From an uncultured Clostridia bacterium (GTDB lineage Bacteria; Bacillota; Clostridia; Oscillospirales; Oscillospiraceae): DNA of 32,560 nt. Shown here in pieces: positions 16,597 to 27,119 of this stretch (positions are counted from its first letter, which is position 1; each line of letters starts with the position of its first letter). A program made the position numbers and the translations under genes. The stretch is from the NCBI GenBank assembly GCA_945864305.1, contig CAMBAJ010000023.1:1-32560 (forward strand). Direction: 5' to 3'. The notes under the pieces were generated by a model, which saw only the letters and a program-made list of their open reading frames with translations, was not told the origin of the DNA and searched no databases.

Positions 16597-17811
16597 ATGG
16601 AAAAGATCAAAATGACCACTCCCCTGGTGGAGATGGACGGCGACGAGATGACCCGCATTCTGTGGGCCATGATCAAGGAAAAGCTGATCCTGCCCTTTGT
16701 GGATTTGAAAACCGAGTATTACGACCTGGGGCTACTGCACCGCAATGAAACCAAGGACCAGGTGACGGTGGACGCCGCCAACGCCACCAAGCGGCTGGGC
16801 GTGGCTGTCAAATGTGCCACCATCACCCCCAACAAGCAGCGCATGGAGGAGTATCCGGAGCTGACGGAGATGTGGAAGTCCCCCAACGGCACCATCCGCT
16901 CCATCCTAGACGGCACCGTGTTCCGCACGCCCATCTGCATCGACGCCATCAAGCCGGTGGTGAAGAACTGGAAGAAGCCCATCACCATCGCCCGCCACGC
17001 CTACGGCGACGTGTACAAGGCCGTGGACATGGAGACAACCGAGCCCGGCACCGCCACCCTGACCTTCACCGGCGACAGCGGCGAGGTCAAGACCCTCACC
17101 GTTCAGAAGGTGGACGGCCCCGCCGTATGGCAGGGCGCCCACAACAAGGAGTCCTCCATCCGCTCCTTCGCCCGCTCCTGCTTCCAGTACGCCGTGGATA
17201 CCCGGCAGGACCTGTGGTTCTCCACCAAGGACACCATTGCCAAGGTCTACGACGGCGCTTTCAAGCGCATCTTCGAGGAGGAGTTTGCGCACTACAAGGC
17301 CAAGTTCGAGGAACTGGGCATCACCTATTTCTACACCCTCATCGATGACGCCGTGGCCCGGGTCATCCGCAGCGAGGGCGGCTACATCTGGGCCTGCAAG
17401 AACTACGACGGCGACGTGATGAGCGACATGGTGTCCACCGCCTTCGGCAGCCTCGCCATGATGACCTCCGTACTGGTGGCCCCCGACGGTACCACGGAGT
17501 ACGAGGCCGCCCACGGCACCGTCACCCGGCACTACTACAAGTACCTGAAGGGCGAGCAGACCTCCACCAATCCCATGGCCACCATTTTCGCCTGGTCCGG
17601 TGCTCTGAAAAAGCGGGGCCAGCTGGACGGACTTTCCGACTTGGTAACATTCGGCGAGAAGCTGGAGGAAGCCTGCTTCGACACCCTGAACGACGGCATC
17701 ATGACAAAAGACCTGGTGGGTCTGGTAGAACCGGGCTTTCTGGCCACCGCTGTCACCAGCGAGGCATTTTTGGACGCCATCGCGGAGAGATTGCGCAATA
17801 AATTGGCATAA
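16597..17811 (+). CDS. icd: NADP-dependent isocitrate dehydrogenase (eukaryote-like subfamily)
   Basis: MTTPLVEMDGDEMTRILWAMIKEKLI, SPNGTIRSILDGTVFRTPI, YDGDVMSDMVSTAFGSLAMM, AAHGTVTRHY; starts 1 nt after the aconitase stop. Confidence 0.95.
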   Translation: MEKIKMTTPLVEMDGDEMTRILWAMIKEKLILPFVDLKTEYYDLGLLHRNETKDQVTVDAANATKRLGVAVKCATITPNKQRMEEYPELTEMWKSPNGTIRSILDGTVFRTPICIDAIKPVVKNWKKPITIARHAYGDVYKAVDMETTEPGTATLTFTGDSGEVKTLTVQKVDGPAVWQGAHNKESSIRSFARSCFQYAVDTRQDLWFSTKDTIAKVYDGAFKRIFEEEFAHYKAKFEELGITYFYTLIDDAVARVIRSEGGYIWACKNYDGDVMSDMVSTAFGSLAMMTSVLVAPDGTTEYEAAHGTVTRHYYKYLKGEQTSTNPMATIFAWSGALKKRGQLDGLSDLVTFGEKLEEACFDTLNDGIMTKDLVGLVEPGFLATAVTSEAFLDAIAERLRNKLA

Positions 17812-17818
17812 ATATATG

Positions 17819-17856
17819 ATATCCCGTACTTTTTTCGAAGTGCGGGATATTTTTTG
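17819..17856 (+). terminator. Terminator after icd
   Basis: atatcccgtactt-ttttcg-aagtgcgggatat then tttttt. Confidence 0.85.
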
Positions 17857-17862
17857 CAGTCA

Positions 17863-18168
17863 TCAGTTCTTCCAGGCCGAGGGAAATTCCGGCAGTCTCT
17901 TCAGTTGAGATACCGTCAGCGCCGGAGCGTGTCCCCATGCGCTCTCTGGGGAAACTGCCAGAACGTACCTCTGCTCCGCCCGAGGCTGGTCCGCCAGCTC
18001 CTGTGTGCTGCTGCTCTGTTCCAGGTTTTGGAGACCGGCCAGGGTCGCCATGGTGGTGCTCAGCTGGGTCAGCAGCAAGAACGCGCGGGTCAGTTCCTCC
18101 GTGCTCATGCTTTTCGCCAGCGCGACCGCCAGTGCGTAAACACTGGTGCTTTGCTGAAAGGTATCCAC
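17863..18168 (-). CDS. Small hypothetical protein, DUF6774-like
   Basis: STSVYALAVALAKSMSTEELTRAFLLLTQLSTTMATLAGLQ resembles the small DUF6774 pattern; convergent with icd and sharing its hairpin. Confidence 0.45.
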   Translation of the reverse strand: MDTFQQSTSVYALAVALAKSMSTEELTRAFLLLTQLSTTMATLAGLQNLEQSSSTQELADQPRAEQRYVLAVSPESAWGHAPALTVSQLKRLPEFPSAWKN

Positions 18169-18266
18169 GGCATCCCTCCTCTCCCCGTACAGTCTATGCG
18201 GGACAGGACAGGGACGGTGCGGCGGAATACGTTCCTCCAGCTGGTAAGGTCTGTCAGCCGTCAGCC

Positions 18267-19403
18267 TTATTGACCCATGCTCTCCATCCGGACGGCCGCG
18301 GCTTCGACGCTGCCGCTCAGGTCAACGGGGAAATCCACCCACAGGGCGTACACGGCAGTCTCCTTCCGGGCCAGGAACATCTGCTCGTCCCCACTGGTCA
18401 GTAAAATCGCTTCGTCAACGGCGTCGTGTTCCACTGCCGCCTCCACAGCGTCCGGGTGGCCTTTCCGGAAATCCGCCGCCCGCTCCCGATACAGAGCCTT
18501 TGCCAGCAGTTCAAATCGCAGGCGGTCGGCGGTGTTGCGGACATGTTCGCCCTGTTCGCCCCGGAACTGGCTGCCGGTACGGGCAGAGGCCAAAGCCGTG
18601 CGACGCCACGCATAGTTTTCTGTTTCAAATTCCCAGTATGTCTTGTCCGTTTCCTCCACCAGGGATGTCGGTGCGGTATAGGGCAGGCCGACGGTATCCG
18701 GCTCCGATCCCCGGAGAGCAGAGACGGCATTGCCAAAGAGCATCAGCAACCAGGTCAACAAAAACAGCAGCGTGATGGCCTGCTGCCACCGGCGGTCCCT
18801 CCGCCAGTTCCCGGCAGGCGGCAGCACCCCTGCCGCCATCTGCCGCCGCACCCGCCGCAGATGCCACAGCCGACGGACCATCACCACTGCCAGGAAAATC
18901 AGGAACAGCAGCCAGAACATCCAATACAGCTTCAGGTTCAGCAGACGCTCCAGCAGCGACTTCCCTGAGATCACCATTGGCAGCATCAGCACACCCAGAA
19001 TCAGCGCTAAGCAGAGCCAGCCCGCCAGCCAGCTGCGGCGCAGGGGCTTCTCCCATGCCCATATCCAGGCCACAGGATCGGTGTCCAGCTCCGGGGCCGA
19101 TGGGTCGCTGCAGTAATACACCTCAAAATCAGAGTTCTCGTCGCCCTCGATCACGGTGGCCCAGTCCCAGCCCATCTCCCGGTAGGCCTCTCCCCGCTCC
19201 CGACGGGCCCCCGGGGTCTCTGGCCGCTGGGGCTGGAGACGCACTCGGAATTCCCCCGGCTCCATGGGTATGAAGGTTGCCAGCCAGCGGCCACAGCCCG
19301 TCAGACGCCAGCCCTTGGCCGCCTCGTCCTCCAGCCATTGCTGAATCGCTCCGGGATTCCATAGCTCCCACGGGCGCAATGTTCGTTTCTTCTCTCTTTT
19401 CAT
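18267..19403 (-). CDS. DUF2812 domain-containing membrane protein
   Basis: WNPGAIQQWLEDEAAKGWRLTG...YEV/YYCSD pattern plus TM segments; ATGA overlap with the PadR gene. Confidence 0.75.
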   Translation of the reverse strand: MKREKKRTLRPWELWNPGAIQQWLEDEAAKGWRLTGCGRWLATFIPMEPGEFRVRLQPQRPETPGARRERGEAYREMGWDWATVIEGDENSDFEVYYCSDPSAPELDTDPVAWIWAWEKPLRRSWLAGWLCLALILGVLMLPMVISGKSLLERLLNLKLYWMFWLLFLIFLAVVMVRRLWHLRRVRRQMAAGVLPPAGNWRRDRRWQQAITLLFLLTWLLMLFGNAVSALRGSEPDTVGLPYTAPTSLVEETDKTYWEFETENYAWRRTALASARTGSQFRGEQGEHVRNTADRLRFELLAKALYRERAADFRKGHPDAVEAAVEHDAVDEAILLTSGDEQMFLARKETAVYALWVDFPVDLSGSVEAAAVRMESMGQ

Positions 19404-19717
19404 AGGCGTTCCCCCTCCCGGTCGCCGTCGGCGACACAGAGCTTCAGGCGGCTCAATTCCTGCCGGAACAGCGCCCGGCCCCGATCCGTGATGGCGTAGG
19501 TCCGCTTCCGACCCTCCACCGCCGTCTCCCGGATGAGGCCCTCCTCCGCAAATTTTGCCAGAATCGTGTACAGTGTCCCGGGTCCCAGCGGCACCCGGCC
19601 CGCTGTGGTGTCATCCACAAACTGCACGATCTCCGTGCCGCACCGCTCCTGCCGCAGCAGGGACAGCAGCACGTAAAACATGCTCTCCGTCAGGACTTTC
19701 AACGGTTCTTTCGCCAT
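19400..19717 (-). CDS. PadR-family transcriptional regulator
   Basis: MAKEPLKVLTESMFYVLLSLL...GPGTLYTILAKFAEEGLIRE...RKRTYAITDRGRALFRQEL. True start 19717 with ggaggaga upstream; the longer ORF-track N-terminus is spurious. Confidence 0.9.
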   Translation of the reverse strand: MAKEPLKVLTESMFYVLLSLLRQERCGTEIVQFVDDTTAGRVPLGPGTLYTILAKFAEEGLIRETAVEGRKRTYAITDRGRALFRQELSRLKLCVADGDREGERL

Positions 19718-19730
19718 GCGTCTCTCCTCC

Positions 19731-19788
19731 GATATCGAAACACGATATTCATTGTCTCCAGTATAATATCGTCTTTCGATATTGTCAA
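19731..19788 (-). promoter_or_regulatory. Consensus promoter with two PadR-like operators
   Basis: Minus strand TTGACA (19783-19788)-N17-TATACT (19760-19765). Operators AATATCG-N5-CGATATT at 19765-19783 and GATATCG-N5-CGATATT at 19731-19749. Confidence 0.8.
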
Positions 19789-19927
19789 TAGCGTGCGTGT
19801 AAAATATTTCGGATTTCTTCCAATCTCCCCAGCATCCGGAATGTCTGCCAGGTTTTGAGGGTTGCTTCCTGCCTCTGGTGTCCGGTATCATTTTTTGCGG
19901 AAAACACCACAGAAAGGAAGAACCCGA

Positions 19928-20710
19928 ATGAAAAAGGAAATTCTGTGCGGCCTGCTGGCCGCCGCTTCCCTCTCCCTCCCTGCCCGGGCGGCCCGGACCG
20001 TGCCGGTGCAGGTGGACGGGAACCGGCTGGCCGGGTCCTCCTATCTGGAGCAGGGCGTTACATATGTGCCTCTCCGATATCTGCTGGACGCCTTCGGCGG
20101 ATGGGAAGTCTCCTGGGACGCCCGGAATCAGGAGGCGGTGGCCGTCTCCAGCAGGACCCGCGTCGCGGCGGACCCGGCATCGAACACCGTCACCGTAGGC
20201 GGCACCGCCTATGCAGGGCAGGTCACGATCCGGAACGGCCGGACCTATGTCCCCCTGCGGCTGGTGACGGAGGCCCTGGGCGGCAGCGCCGAATGGGACC
20301 CCTATCTCAGCGGCGCCGCCGTCACCTCCGCCGGAGCGGACCACGACGCAGCGGACCTGTACTGGCTCTCCCGCATCATCAGCGCCGAGAGCGGCGGCGA
20401 GTCCATGACAGGCCAACTGGCCGTGGGCAACGTGGTTCTGAACCGGGTGGCCAGCCGGGAGTTCCCCAACACCATTCCCGGCGTCATCTTCGACAGGGTG
20501 GACGGTGTGCAGTTCGAGCCGGTGTCCAACAGCACCGTGTACAACACGCCCACAGCTCAGTCCGTAGAGGCGGCCAAACGGGTTCTGAACGGCGAACGGG
20601 TCGTTGGCAACGCTCTGTACTTTTACGCGCCCGCCCTCTCCCAGGGCGTCTGGATCAACGCCAACCGGACGTATTACACCACCATTGGGTGTCACCGCTT
20701 CTACCTGTAA
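19928..20710 (+). CDS. Cell-wall hydrolase (SleB/Hydrolase_2 type) with N-terminal stalk/copper-amine-oxidase-N domain
   Basis: Signal peptide MKKEILCGLLAAASLSLPARA; YVPLRYLLDAFGGWEVSWD and YVPLRLVTEALGGSAEWD; LSRIISAESGGESMTGQLAVGNVVLNRV. Confidence 0.88.
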   Translation: MKKEILCGLLAAASLSLPARAARTVPVQVDGNRLAGSSYLEQGVTYVPLRYLLDAFGGWEVSWDARNQEAVAVSSRTRVAADPASNTVTVGGTAYAGQVTIRNGRTYVPLRLVTEALGGSAEWDPYLSGAAVTSAGADHDAADLYWLSRIISAESGGESMTGQLAVGNVVLNRVASREFPNTIPGVIFDRVDGVQFEPVSNSTVYNTPTAQSVEAAKRVLNGERVVGNALYFYAPALSQGVWINANRTYYTTIGCHRFYL

Positions 20711-20770
20711 TTGACTTTTCACAGACCTGGGGCTAAAATAGATGCATCAATCTGTAAAGGAGCATGTCTC

Positions 20771-21565
20771 ATGCTGTTCTCCGGTCATCCCAGGACCCAT
20801 TATGAAAAAGCCCCTGCCCATGAGGTCATCTGCCAGCTGCGGTTCCCCACCATCCTCACCATCAACAACGTGGAGCCCGCCGATTTTCAGGAGGCCATCC
20901 GGGAGGAATTCCCTCAGTACGCCCGTCGGCAGGATGTGTCCGCCCCCAAGGTCACCGGTCTCGGCGGCCCCAATCCCAAGGTGGAGCAGCAGCCTCCCGT
21001 CACCAACTACAACTTTCTGTCCGCCGATGGCCAGTGGAAGTTGAATCTCACCAAGGACTTCATCGCGCTGTCCACCCTCCACTACTCCCGATGGGAAGAG
21101 TTTGCCCGCCAGCTGGACAAGCCCCTGGCCGCTTTCATCAAGCTGTACAAGCCTGCCTATTTCCAGCGGGTAGGGCTGCGGTATGTCAACATCTTCTCCC
21201 GTCAGCGGCTGGGGATCGAGGGCGAAAAGTGGGCGGACCTGATCGCACCCGCCTATACCGGCCCCCTCTGCGAGCCGGACGTGATCGAGGAAAACTTCCT
21301 CAACTGCGCCAGTGATCTGCTGTTTCGGCTGGACTCCAGCTGTCAGGCCAAGATTCACGCCGGCCCCGGCCGCGTCAAGACCTCCGCTCCCAACGTCCCC
21401 CAGGACCCGGAGGTAAAGTTCATCTTTGACATGGACCTCGCCATGGTGGGAAACACCCCCTGCACGCTGTCCGCCGCCGCGTTGGAGACCCTTCACGGCC
21501 ATGCCACCCGCATCTTTGAGGGCGCTGTCACCGACCGGCTGCGGACCGCCATGGAGTCCGTCTGA
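20771..21565 (+). CDS. TIGR04255 family protein
   Basis: YEKAPAHEVICQLRFPTIL, NYNFLSADGQWKLNLTKDFIALSTLHYSRWEEF, YFQRVGLRYVNIF are typical of this uncharacterised family. Confidence 0.75.
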   Translation: MLFSGHPRTHYEKAPAHEVICQLRFPTILTINNVEPADFQEAIREEFPQYARRQDVSAPKVTGLGGPNPKVEQQPPVTNYNFLSADGQWKLNLTKDFIALSTLHYSRWEEFARQLDKPLAAFIKLYKPAYFQRVGLRYVNIFSRQRLGIEGEKWADLIAPAYTGPLCEPDVIEENFLNCASDLLFRLDSSCQAKIHAGPGRVKTSAPNVPQDPEVKFIFDMDLAMVGNTPCTLSAAALETLHGHATRIFEGAVTDRLRTAMESV

Positions 21566-21591
21566 GTTTTCGCGTGTTATAGACAAAATTC

Positions 21592-21632
21592 TTCCCTGTT
21601 GTCCGTGCTCGGACAGCAGGGAAATTTTTTTG
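21592..21632 (+). terminator. Terminator after the TIGR04255 gene
   Basis: ttccctgttgtccg-tgct-cggacagcagggaa then ttttttt. Confidence 0.85.
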
Positions 21633-21635
21633 TAA

Positions 21636-23120
<1,485 letters not shown>

Positions 23121-23155
23121 TTTGCCTGCTGCTTCACTGAAATATCAGATTGCAA

Positions 23156-23188
23156 AGAGGGACCGCCATTCGGCGGTCCCTCTTCTTA
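23156..23188 (+). terminator. Terminator after gdhA
   Basis: agagggaccgcc-attc-ggcggtccctct then tctt. Confidence 0.85.
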
Positions 23189-23377
23189 TGAAAAGAAACA
23201 GGCGCGATTTCCTCCCTAAATGCCTGAAACTCCAAAGGCTGTCAGCGTATAGAGAAATCTTGAGCAAATTATTATGAAAAATCCCTATGGACAAACCGCC
23301 GCTTTTTTGACAGAATAAAGTTCTCGCGTAAACAAAGCCTTATGCGATTCTTTTTTTGTTGCAGTGACAAAAGCAAC

Positions 23378-23429
23378 TTGCTTTACTACATCTTGTGTAT
23401 TATAGTGAGATTGTCACAATACATGTAGT
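23378..23429 (+). promoter_or_regulatory. nrdD promoter with two NrdR-box-like sites
   Basis: TTGCTT-N17-TATAGT (23378-23406). Boxes ttactacatcttgtgt (23383-23398) and tcacaatacatgtagt (23414-23429), each 11/16 to ACACAATATATTGTGT, starts 31 bp apart. Confidence 0.65.
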
Positions 23430-23467
23430 GCGGCCGGGCCGTGTAGAATAAATGGGGGGAATTGTTC

Positions 23468-25645
23468 ATGACAGTCATCAAGCGCAATGGAACAGAAGTG
23501 ACTTTTGATATTGACAAAATCATCGCGGCCATTAGCAAAGCCAACGAAAGTGTGGAGGAAAGTGCCCGCATGACCCCGATGCAAGTCAAACGCATCGCGG
23601 AATTCGTGGAGCTGAGCTGTCTGAAAATGAACCGCTCTCCCTCTGTGGAGGAGATTCAGGACCTGGTGGAGTACCAGATCATGGCCCACGGCGCCTATGA
23701 GGTGGCGAAGAACTATGTCACCTACCGCTATACCCGGTCTCTGGTCCGCAAGAGCAACACCACCGACGAGAAGATTCTGAGCCTGATCGAGTGCTGCAAC
23801 GAGGAGGCCAAGCAGGAGAACTCCAATAAGAACCCCGTAGTGAACTCCACTCAGCGGGACTACATGGCCGGCGAGGTCTCCCGGGACATCAGCGAGCGTC
23901 TGCTTCTGCCCCCCGATATCGTGGAGGCCCACCGGGAGGGCATCATCCACTTCCACGACACGGATTACTATGCCCAGCACATGCACAACTGCGATCTGGT
24001 GAATCTGGAGGATATGCTCCAGAACGGCACTGTCATTACCGGCACACTGATTGAGCGACCTCACAGCTTCTCCACCGCCTGCAACATCGCCACCCAGATC
24101 ATCGCCCAGGTGGCCTCCAATCAGTATGGCGGCCAGTCCATCTCTCTGGCCCATCTGGCGCCCTTTGTGGATGTCAGCCGGAAAAAAATCCGGAAATCCG
24201 TGGAGCGGGAGATGGAGGCCATCGGCGTGGACCCCGGCGAGGAAAAGCTGTCTGAGCTGGTGGAGACCCGCCTGCGGGACGAGGTGCGTCGGGGTGTCCA
24301 GACCATCCAGTACCAGGTGCTGACGCTGCTGACCACCAATGGACAGGCCCCCTTCGTGACTGTGTTCATGTACCTGGGCGAGGCCAAAAACGAGCAGGAG
24401 CGCAAGGACCTGGCCATGATCATCGAGGAAACCCTGGAGCAGCGCTACGAGGGCGTCAAGAACGAAGACGGCGTGTGGATTACCCCCGCCTTCCCCAAGC
24501 TGATCTACGTGCTGGAGGAGGACAACATCCACGAGGACTCCCCCTACTGGTATCTGACGGAGCTGGCAGCCAAGTGCACCGCCCGCCGGATGGTGCCCGA
24601 CTATATCTCCGAGAAGAAAATGCTGGAGCTGAAGATTGACAAGAACGGCGAGGGCCACTGCTACACCTGCATGGGCTGCCGCTCCTTCCTGACGCCCTAC
24701 GTGGACCCGGAGACCAACCAGCCCAAGTACTACGGCCGGTTCAACCAGGGCGTCGTCACCATCAACCTGCCGGACGTGGCCCTGTCCTCCGGCGGCGATC
24801 TGGAGAAGTTCTGGAAAATCTTTGACGAGCGTCTGGAACTGTGCCACCGCGCGCTGATGTGCCGCCACGAGCGGCTGAAGGGCACTCTCTCCGACGTGGC
24901 ACCCATCCTGTGGCAGTACGGCGCCCTGGCCCGGTTGAAGAAGGGCGAGACCATCGACAAGTTGCTCTACGGCGGCTACTCCACTATTTCCTTGGGCTAT
25001 GCAGGTCTCTACGAGTGCGTAAAGTACATGACCGGCAAGAGCCATACGGACCCCGCTGCCACGCCTTTTGCCCTGGAGATCATGGAGTATATGAACGCCG
25101 CCTGCCGCAAGTGGAAGGCCCAGCACAACATTGACTTCTCCCTGTACGGCACGCCGCTGGAATCCACCACCTACAAGTTCGCAAAGTGCCTCCAGCGCCG
25201 CTTCGGCGTCATTGAGGGTATCACCGACAAGGGCTATATCACCAACAGCTATCACGTCCACGTGACGGAGAACATCAACGCCTTTGACAAGCTGAAATTT
25301 GAGGCCCAGTTCCAGCACCTCTCCCCCGGCGGTGCCATCAGCTATGTGGAAGTACCGGATATGCAGGACAACATCCCCGCCGTTCTGGAAGTGATGAAGT
25401 TCATCTACGACAACATCATCTACGCCGAGCTGAACACCAAGAGCGACTACTGCCAGGTCTGCGGCTGGGACGGCGAGATTCAGATTGTGGAAGAGAACGG
25501 CAAACTCATCTGGAAGTGCCCCAAGTGCGGCAACACGGACCAGGACAAGATGAATGTGGCCCGCCGGACCTGCGGCTACATCGGCACTCAGTTCTGGAAC
25601 CAGGGAAGAACGCAGGAGATCCGGGACCGGGTCCTGCATCTGTAA
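23468..25645 (+). CDS. nrdD: Anaerobic ribonucleoside-triphosphate reductase (class III)
   Basis: N-terminal ATP-cone; C-terminal CQVCGWDGEI...WKCPKCGN...VARRTCGYIGTQFWNQGRTQEIRDRVLHL with the glycyl-radical RxCGYIG motif. Confidence 0.96.
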   Translation: MTVIKRNGTEVTFDIDKIIAAISKANESVEESARMTPMQVKRIAEFVELSCLKMNRSPSVEEIQDLVEYQIMAHGAYEVAKNYVTYRYTRSLVRKSNTTDEKILSLIECCNEEAKQENSNKNPVVNSTQRDYMAGEVSRDISERLLLPPDIVEAHREGIIHFHDTDYYAQHMHNCDLVNLEDMLQNGTVITGTLIERPHSFSTACNIATQIIAQVASNQYGGQSISLAHLAPFVDVSRKKIRKSVEREMEAIGVDPGEEKLSELVETRLRDEVRRGVQTIQYQVLTLLTTNGQAPFVTVFMYLGEAKNEQERKDLAMIIEETLEQRYEGVKNEDGVWITPAFPKLIYVLEEDNIHEDSPYWYLTELAAKCTARRMVPDYISEKKMLELKIDKNGEGHCYTCMGCRSFLTPYVDPETNQPKYYGRFNQGVVTINLPDVALSSGGDLEKFWKIFDERLELCHRALMCRHERLKGTLSDVAPILWQYGALARLKKGETIDKLLYGGYSTISLGYAGLYECVKYMTGKSHTDPAATPFALEIMEYMNAACRKWKAQHNIDFSLYGTPLESTTYKFAKCLQRRFGVIEGITDKGYITNSYHVHVTENINAFDKLKFEAQFQHLSPGGAISYVEVPDMQDNIPAVLEVMKFIYDNIIYAELNTKSDYCQVCGWDGEIQIVEENGKLIWKCPKCGNTDQDKMNVARRTCGYIGTQFWNQGRTQEIRDRVLHL

Positions 25646-25666
25646 TTCTTGATTTGACATCATTTT

Positions 25667-25720
25667 ATGATTGAAAAAGGGATGCGAGCCATTGATGGCT
25701 CGCATCCCTTTTTCAATCAT
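25667..25720. terminator. Very long bidirectional terminator between nrdD and DUF1015
   Basis: atgattgaaaaagggatgcgagcca-ttga-tggctcgcatccctttttcaatcat; perfect 25-bp stem with A/T-rich flanks. Confidence 0.85.
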
Positions 25721-25736
25721 ATGAGCGGCTTTCGTG

Positions 25737-27017
25737 TCAGCGAATCTTCCGCGCCTCCACATAGTACCGCTTGTCCTGAGCGTGGCCCATGGAGAAGGTC
25801 TTGCGGGGCAACACGCCGTCCGCCATGACAGTCTTGAACAGCTGCTCCTTGCCCATGGCCGGCAGCTTAAAGCCGATGTTGCCGGGCTTGCCGCCCAGTT
25901 CATCCGTGACTTCGTCACCGTGGATGTAATCCACCTCGCCGCTGTTGGTCTTTAAATACTCGTCAATGAACGCCTGAAGCGTTCCCACCGCCAGCTGTAC
26001 CTTGGGATCAGGCACCGTGATGTAGCCGGTGTGGCCCTCATAGGTATAGGCGATGGTGTGGCCCTCCCCTTCGCCCTCGTGGGCGCCGGGATAGAAAGCC
26101 TTGAACGCCTCCAGCACCTTCTCCGGCTCCACGCCGAAGAGGACACGATGGATGGGCTCGAATTTCAGGGCGTCGTCGTGGTTGTTCACCACTTCCACCA
26201 GCGCGTACCGGGCGGGCAGGCTGGCCCACTCGCTCTCCGGCGTGACCTTTTTCAGGTCCTCATAGCATTGTTTGGCAGTGGCCAGGGAGTGGTTGCCGTC
26301 GCCCACCGCAAACAGCAGTGGCGCCACGCCGCTCATGCCGTACTTCTTCTCCATCTCCACATCGGAGCACAAGCCCTCCAGCGCGTCCGCCACGCCGTCC
26401 ACCTGCTCGCCGGTCAGCTTCCAGCCCTTCAGGTGGCCGCCGCCCTGCTGCAGGTCAAAGTCATAGAGCCGCTCCATCTTGCCGCTGCCGGCCGTCAGGG
26501 GTTCGATGACGGTTCCCTCCGGGTCGTCGATCAGCAGCATGACGTGGGGCAGTTCGATGGGTGCGTCCTTCCGGACCCGAACACGGGGCGGGATGCGGGA
26601 GAGCACGGTGCCCTCCGTGGCGCGGATCAGCGCGCCGCTGCCGGGGGTAAAGTCGTACTGCTCCAGGTCCACCATGCCAATCAGGCCATGGCGCACCTTG
26701 CCGTCAGACTGGGTGCGCTCGATATAGATGAGCGTATCCTCGAGCGTCCGGAACACGCCGCCGTCCAGATACTTTTTCATGGACGCGTTAATGTCCGCAA
26801 TGTGTTCGTCCACGTTGGCGTCGTTCAGCTTCGCCTCCGGCAAAATCAGCCGCAGAGCAGAGGGCGCGTCGCCCACGGTGTCCTCCACCGCCTGCCAGTA
26901 TTCCGGCTGAGAGGTAAACTGGTCACAGGCCACCACGGCCCACTTGGTCATGTCCGCGCCATCCGGCAGCAGGATATCCGCCGGGTAAAAGCCTAATTTC
27001 TTGAATTTGGGATTCAT
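25737..27017 (-). CDS. DUF1015 family protein
   Basis: MNPKFKKLGFYPADILLPDGADMTKWAVVACDQFTSQPEYWQ...LFAVGDGNHSLATAKQCYEDLK; start 27017 with ggagga RBS. Confidence 0.85.
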   Translation of the reverse strand: MNPKFKKLGFYPADILLPDGADMTKWAVVACDQFTSQPEYWQAVEDTVGDAPSALRLILPEAKLNDANVDEHIADINASMKKYLDGGVFRTLEDTLIYIERTQSDGKVRHGLIGMVDLEQYDFTPGSGALIRATEGTVLSRIPPRVRVRKDAPIELPHVMLLIDDPEGTVIEPLTAGSGKMERLYDFDLQQGGGHLKGWKLTGEQVDGVADALEGLCSDVEMEKKYGMSGVAPLLFAVGDGNHSLATAKQCYEDLKKVTPESEWASLPARYALVEVVNNHDDALKFEPIHRVLFGVEPEKVLEAFKAFYPGAHEGEGEGHTIAYTYEGHTGYITVPDPKVQLAVGTLQAFIDEYLKTNSGEVDYIHGDEVTDELGGKPGNIGFKLPAMGKEQLFKTVMADGVLPRKTFSMGHAQDKRYYVEARKIR

Positions 27018-27119
27018 CCGCATCTCCTCCTTATTGGAATGCAGTGAGCGGAGCTGCCCGAACGCGTTTCCGCCCGGGCAGCCTCCGGTCAGTCTCAAAG
27101 CACGGGGCTCCAGCCCTGC

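Noticed and set aside
14214-16676. 820-aa minus ORF antisense to aconitase
   Set aside because: Composition is a shadow translation (Val/Gly/Ala/His-rich); aconitase on the plus strand has unmistakable motifs.
19718-20722. Long N-terminal extension of the PadR ORF
   Set aside because: Antisense to the SleB-like hydrolase and covers the PadR promoter/operators; true start at 19717.
23414-25918. 834-aa minus ORF antisense to nrdD
   Set aside because: Shadow ORF; spans a terminator and parts of two genes without domain signal.
27027-27110. gctgcccg...cgggcagc hairpin between serA and DUF1015
   Set aside because: Only 8 bp with no T-run; may be simple mRNA structure, not enough to call a terminator or riboswitch.
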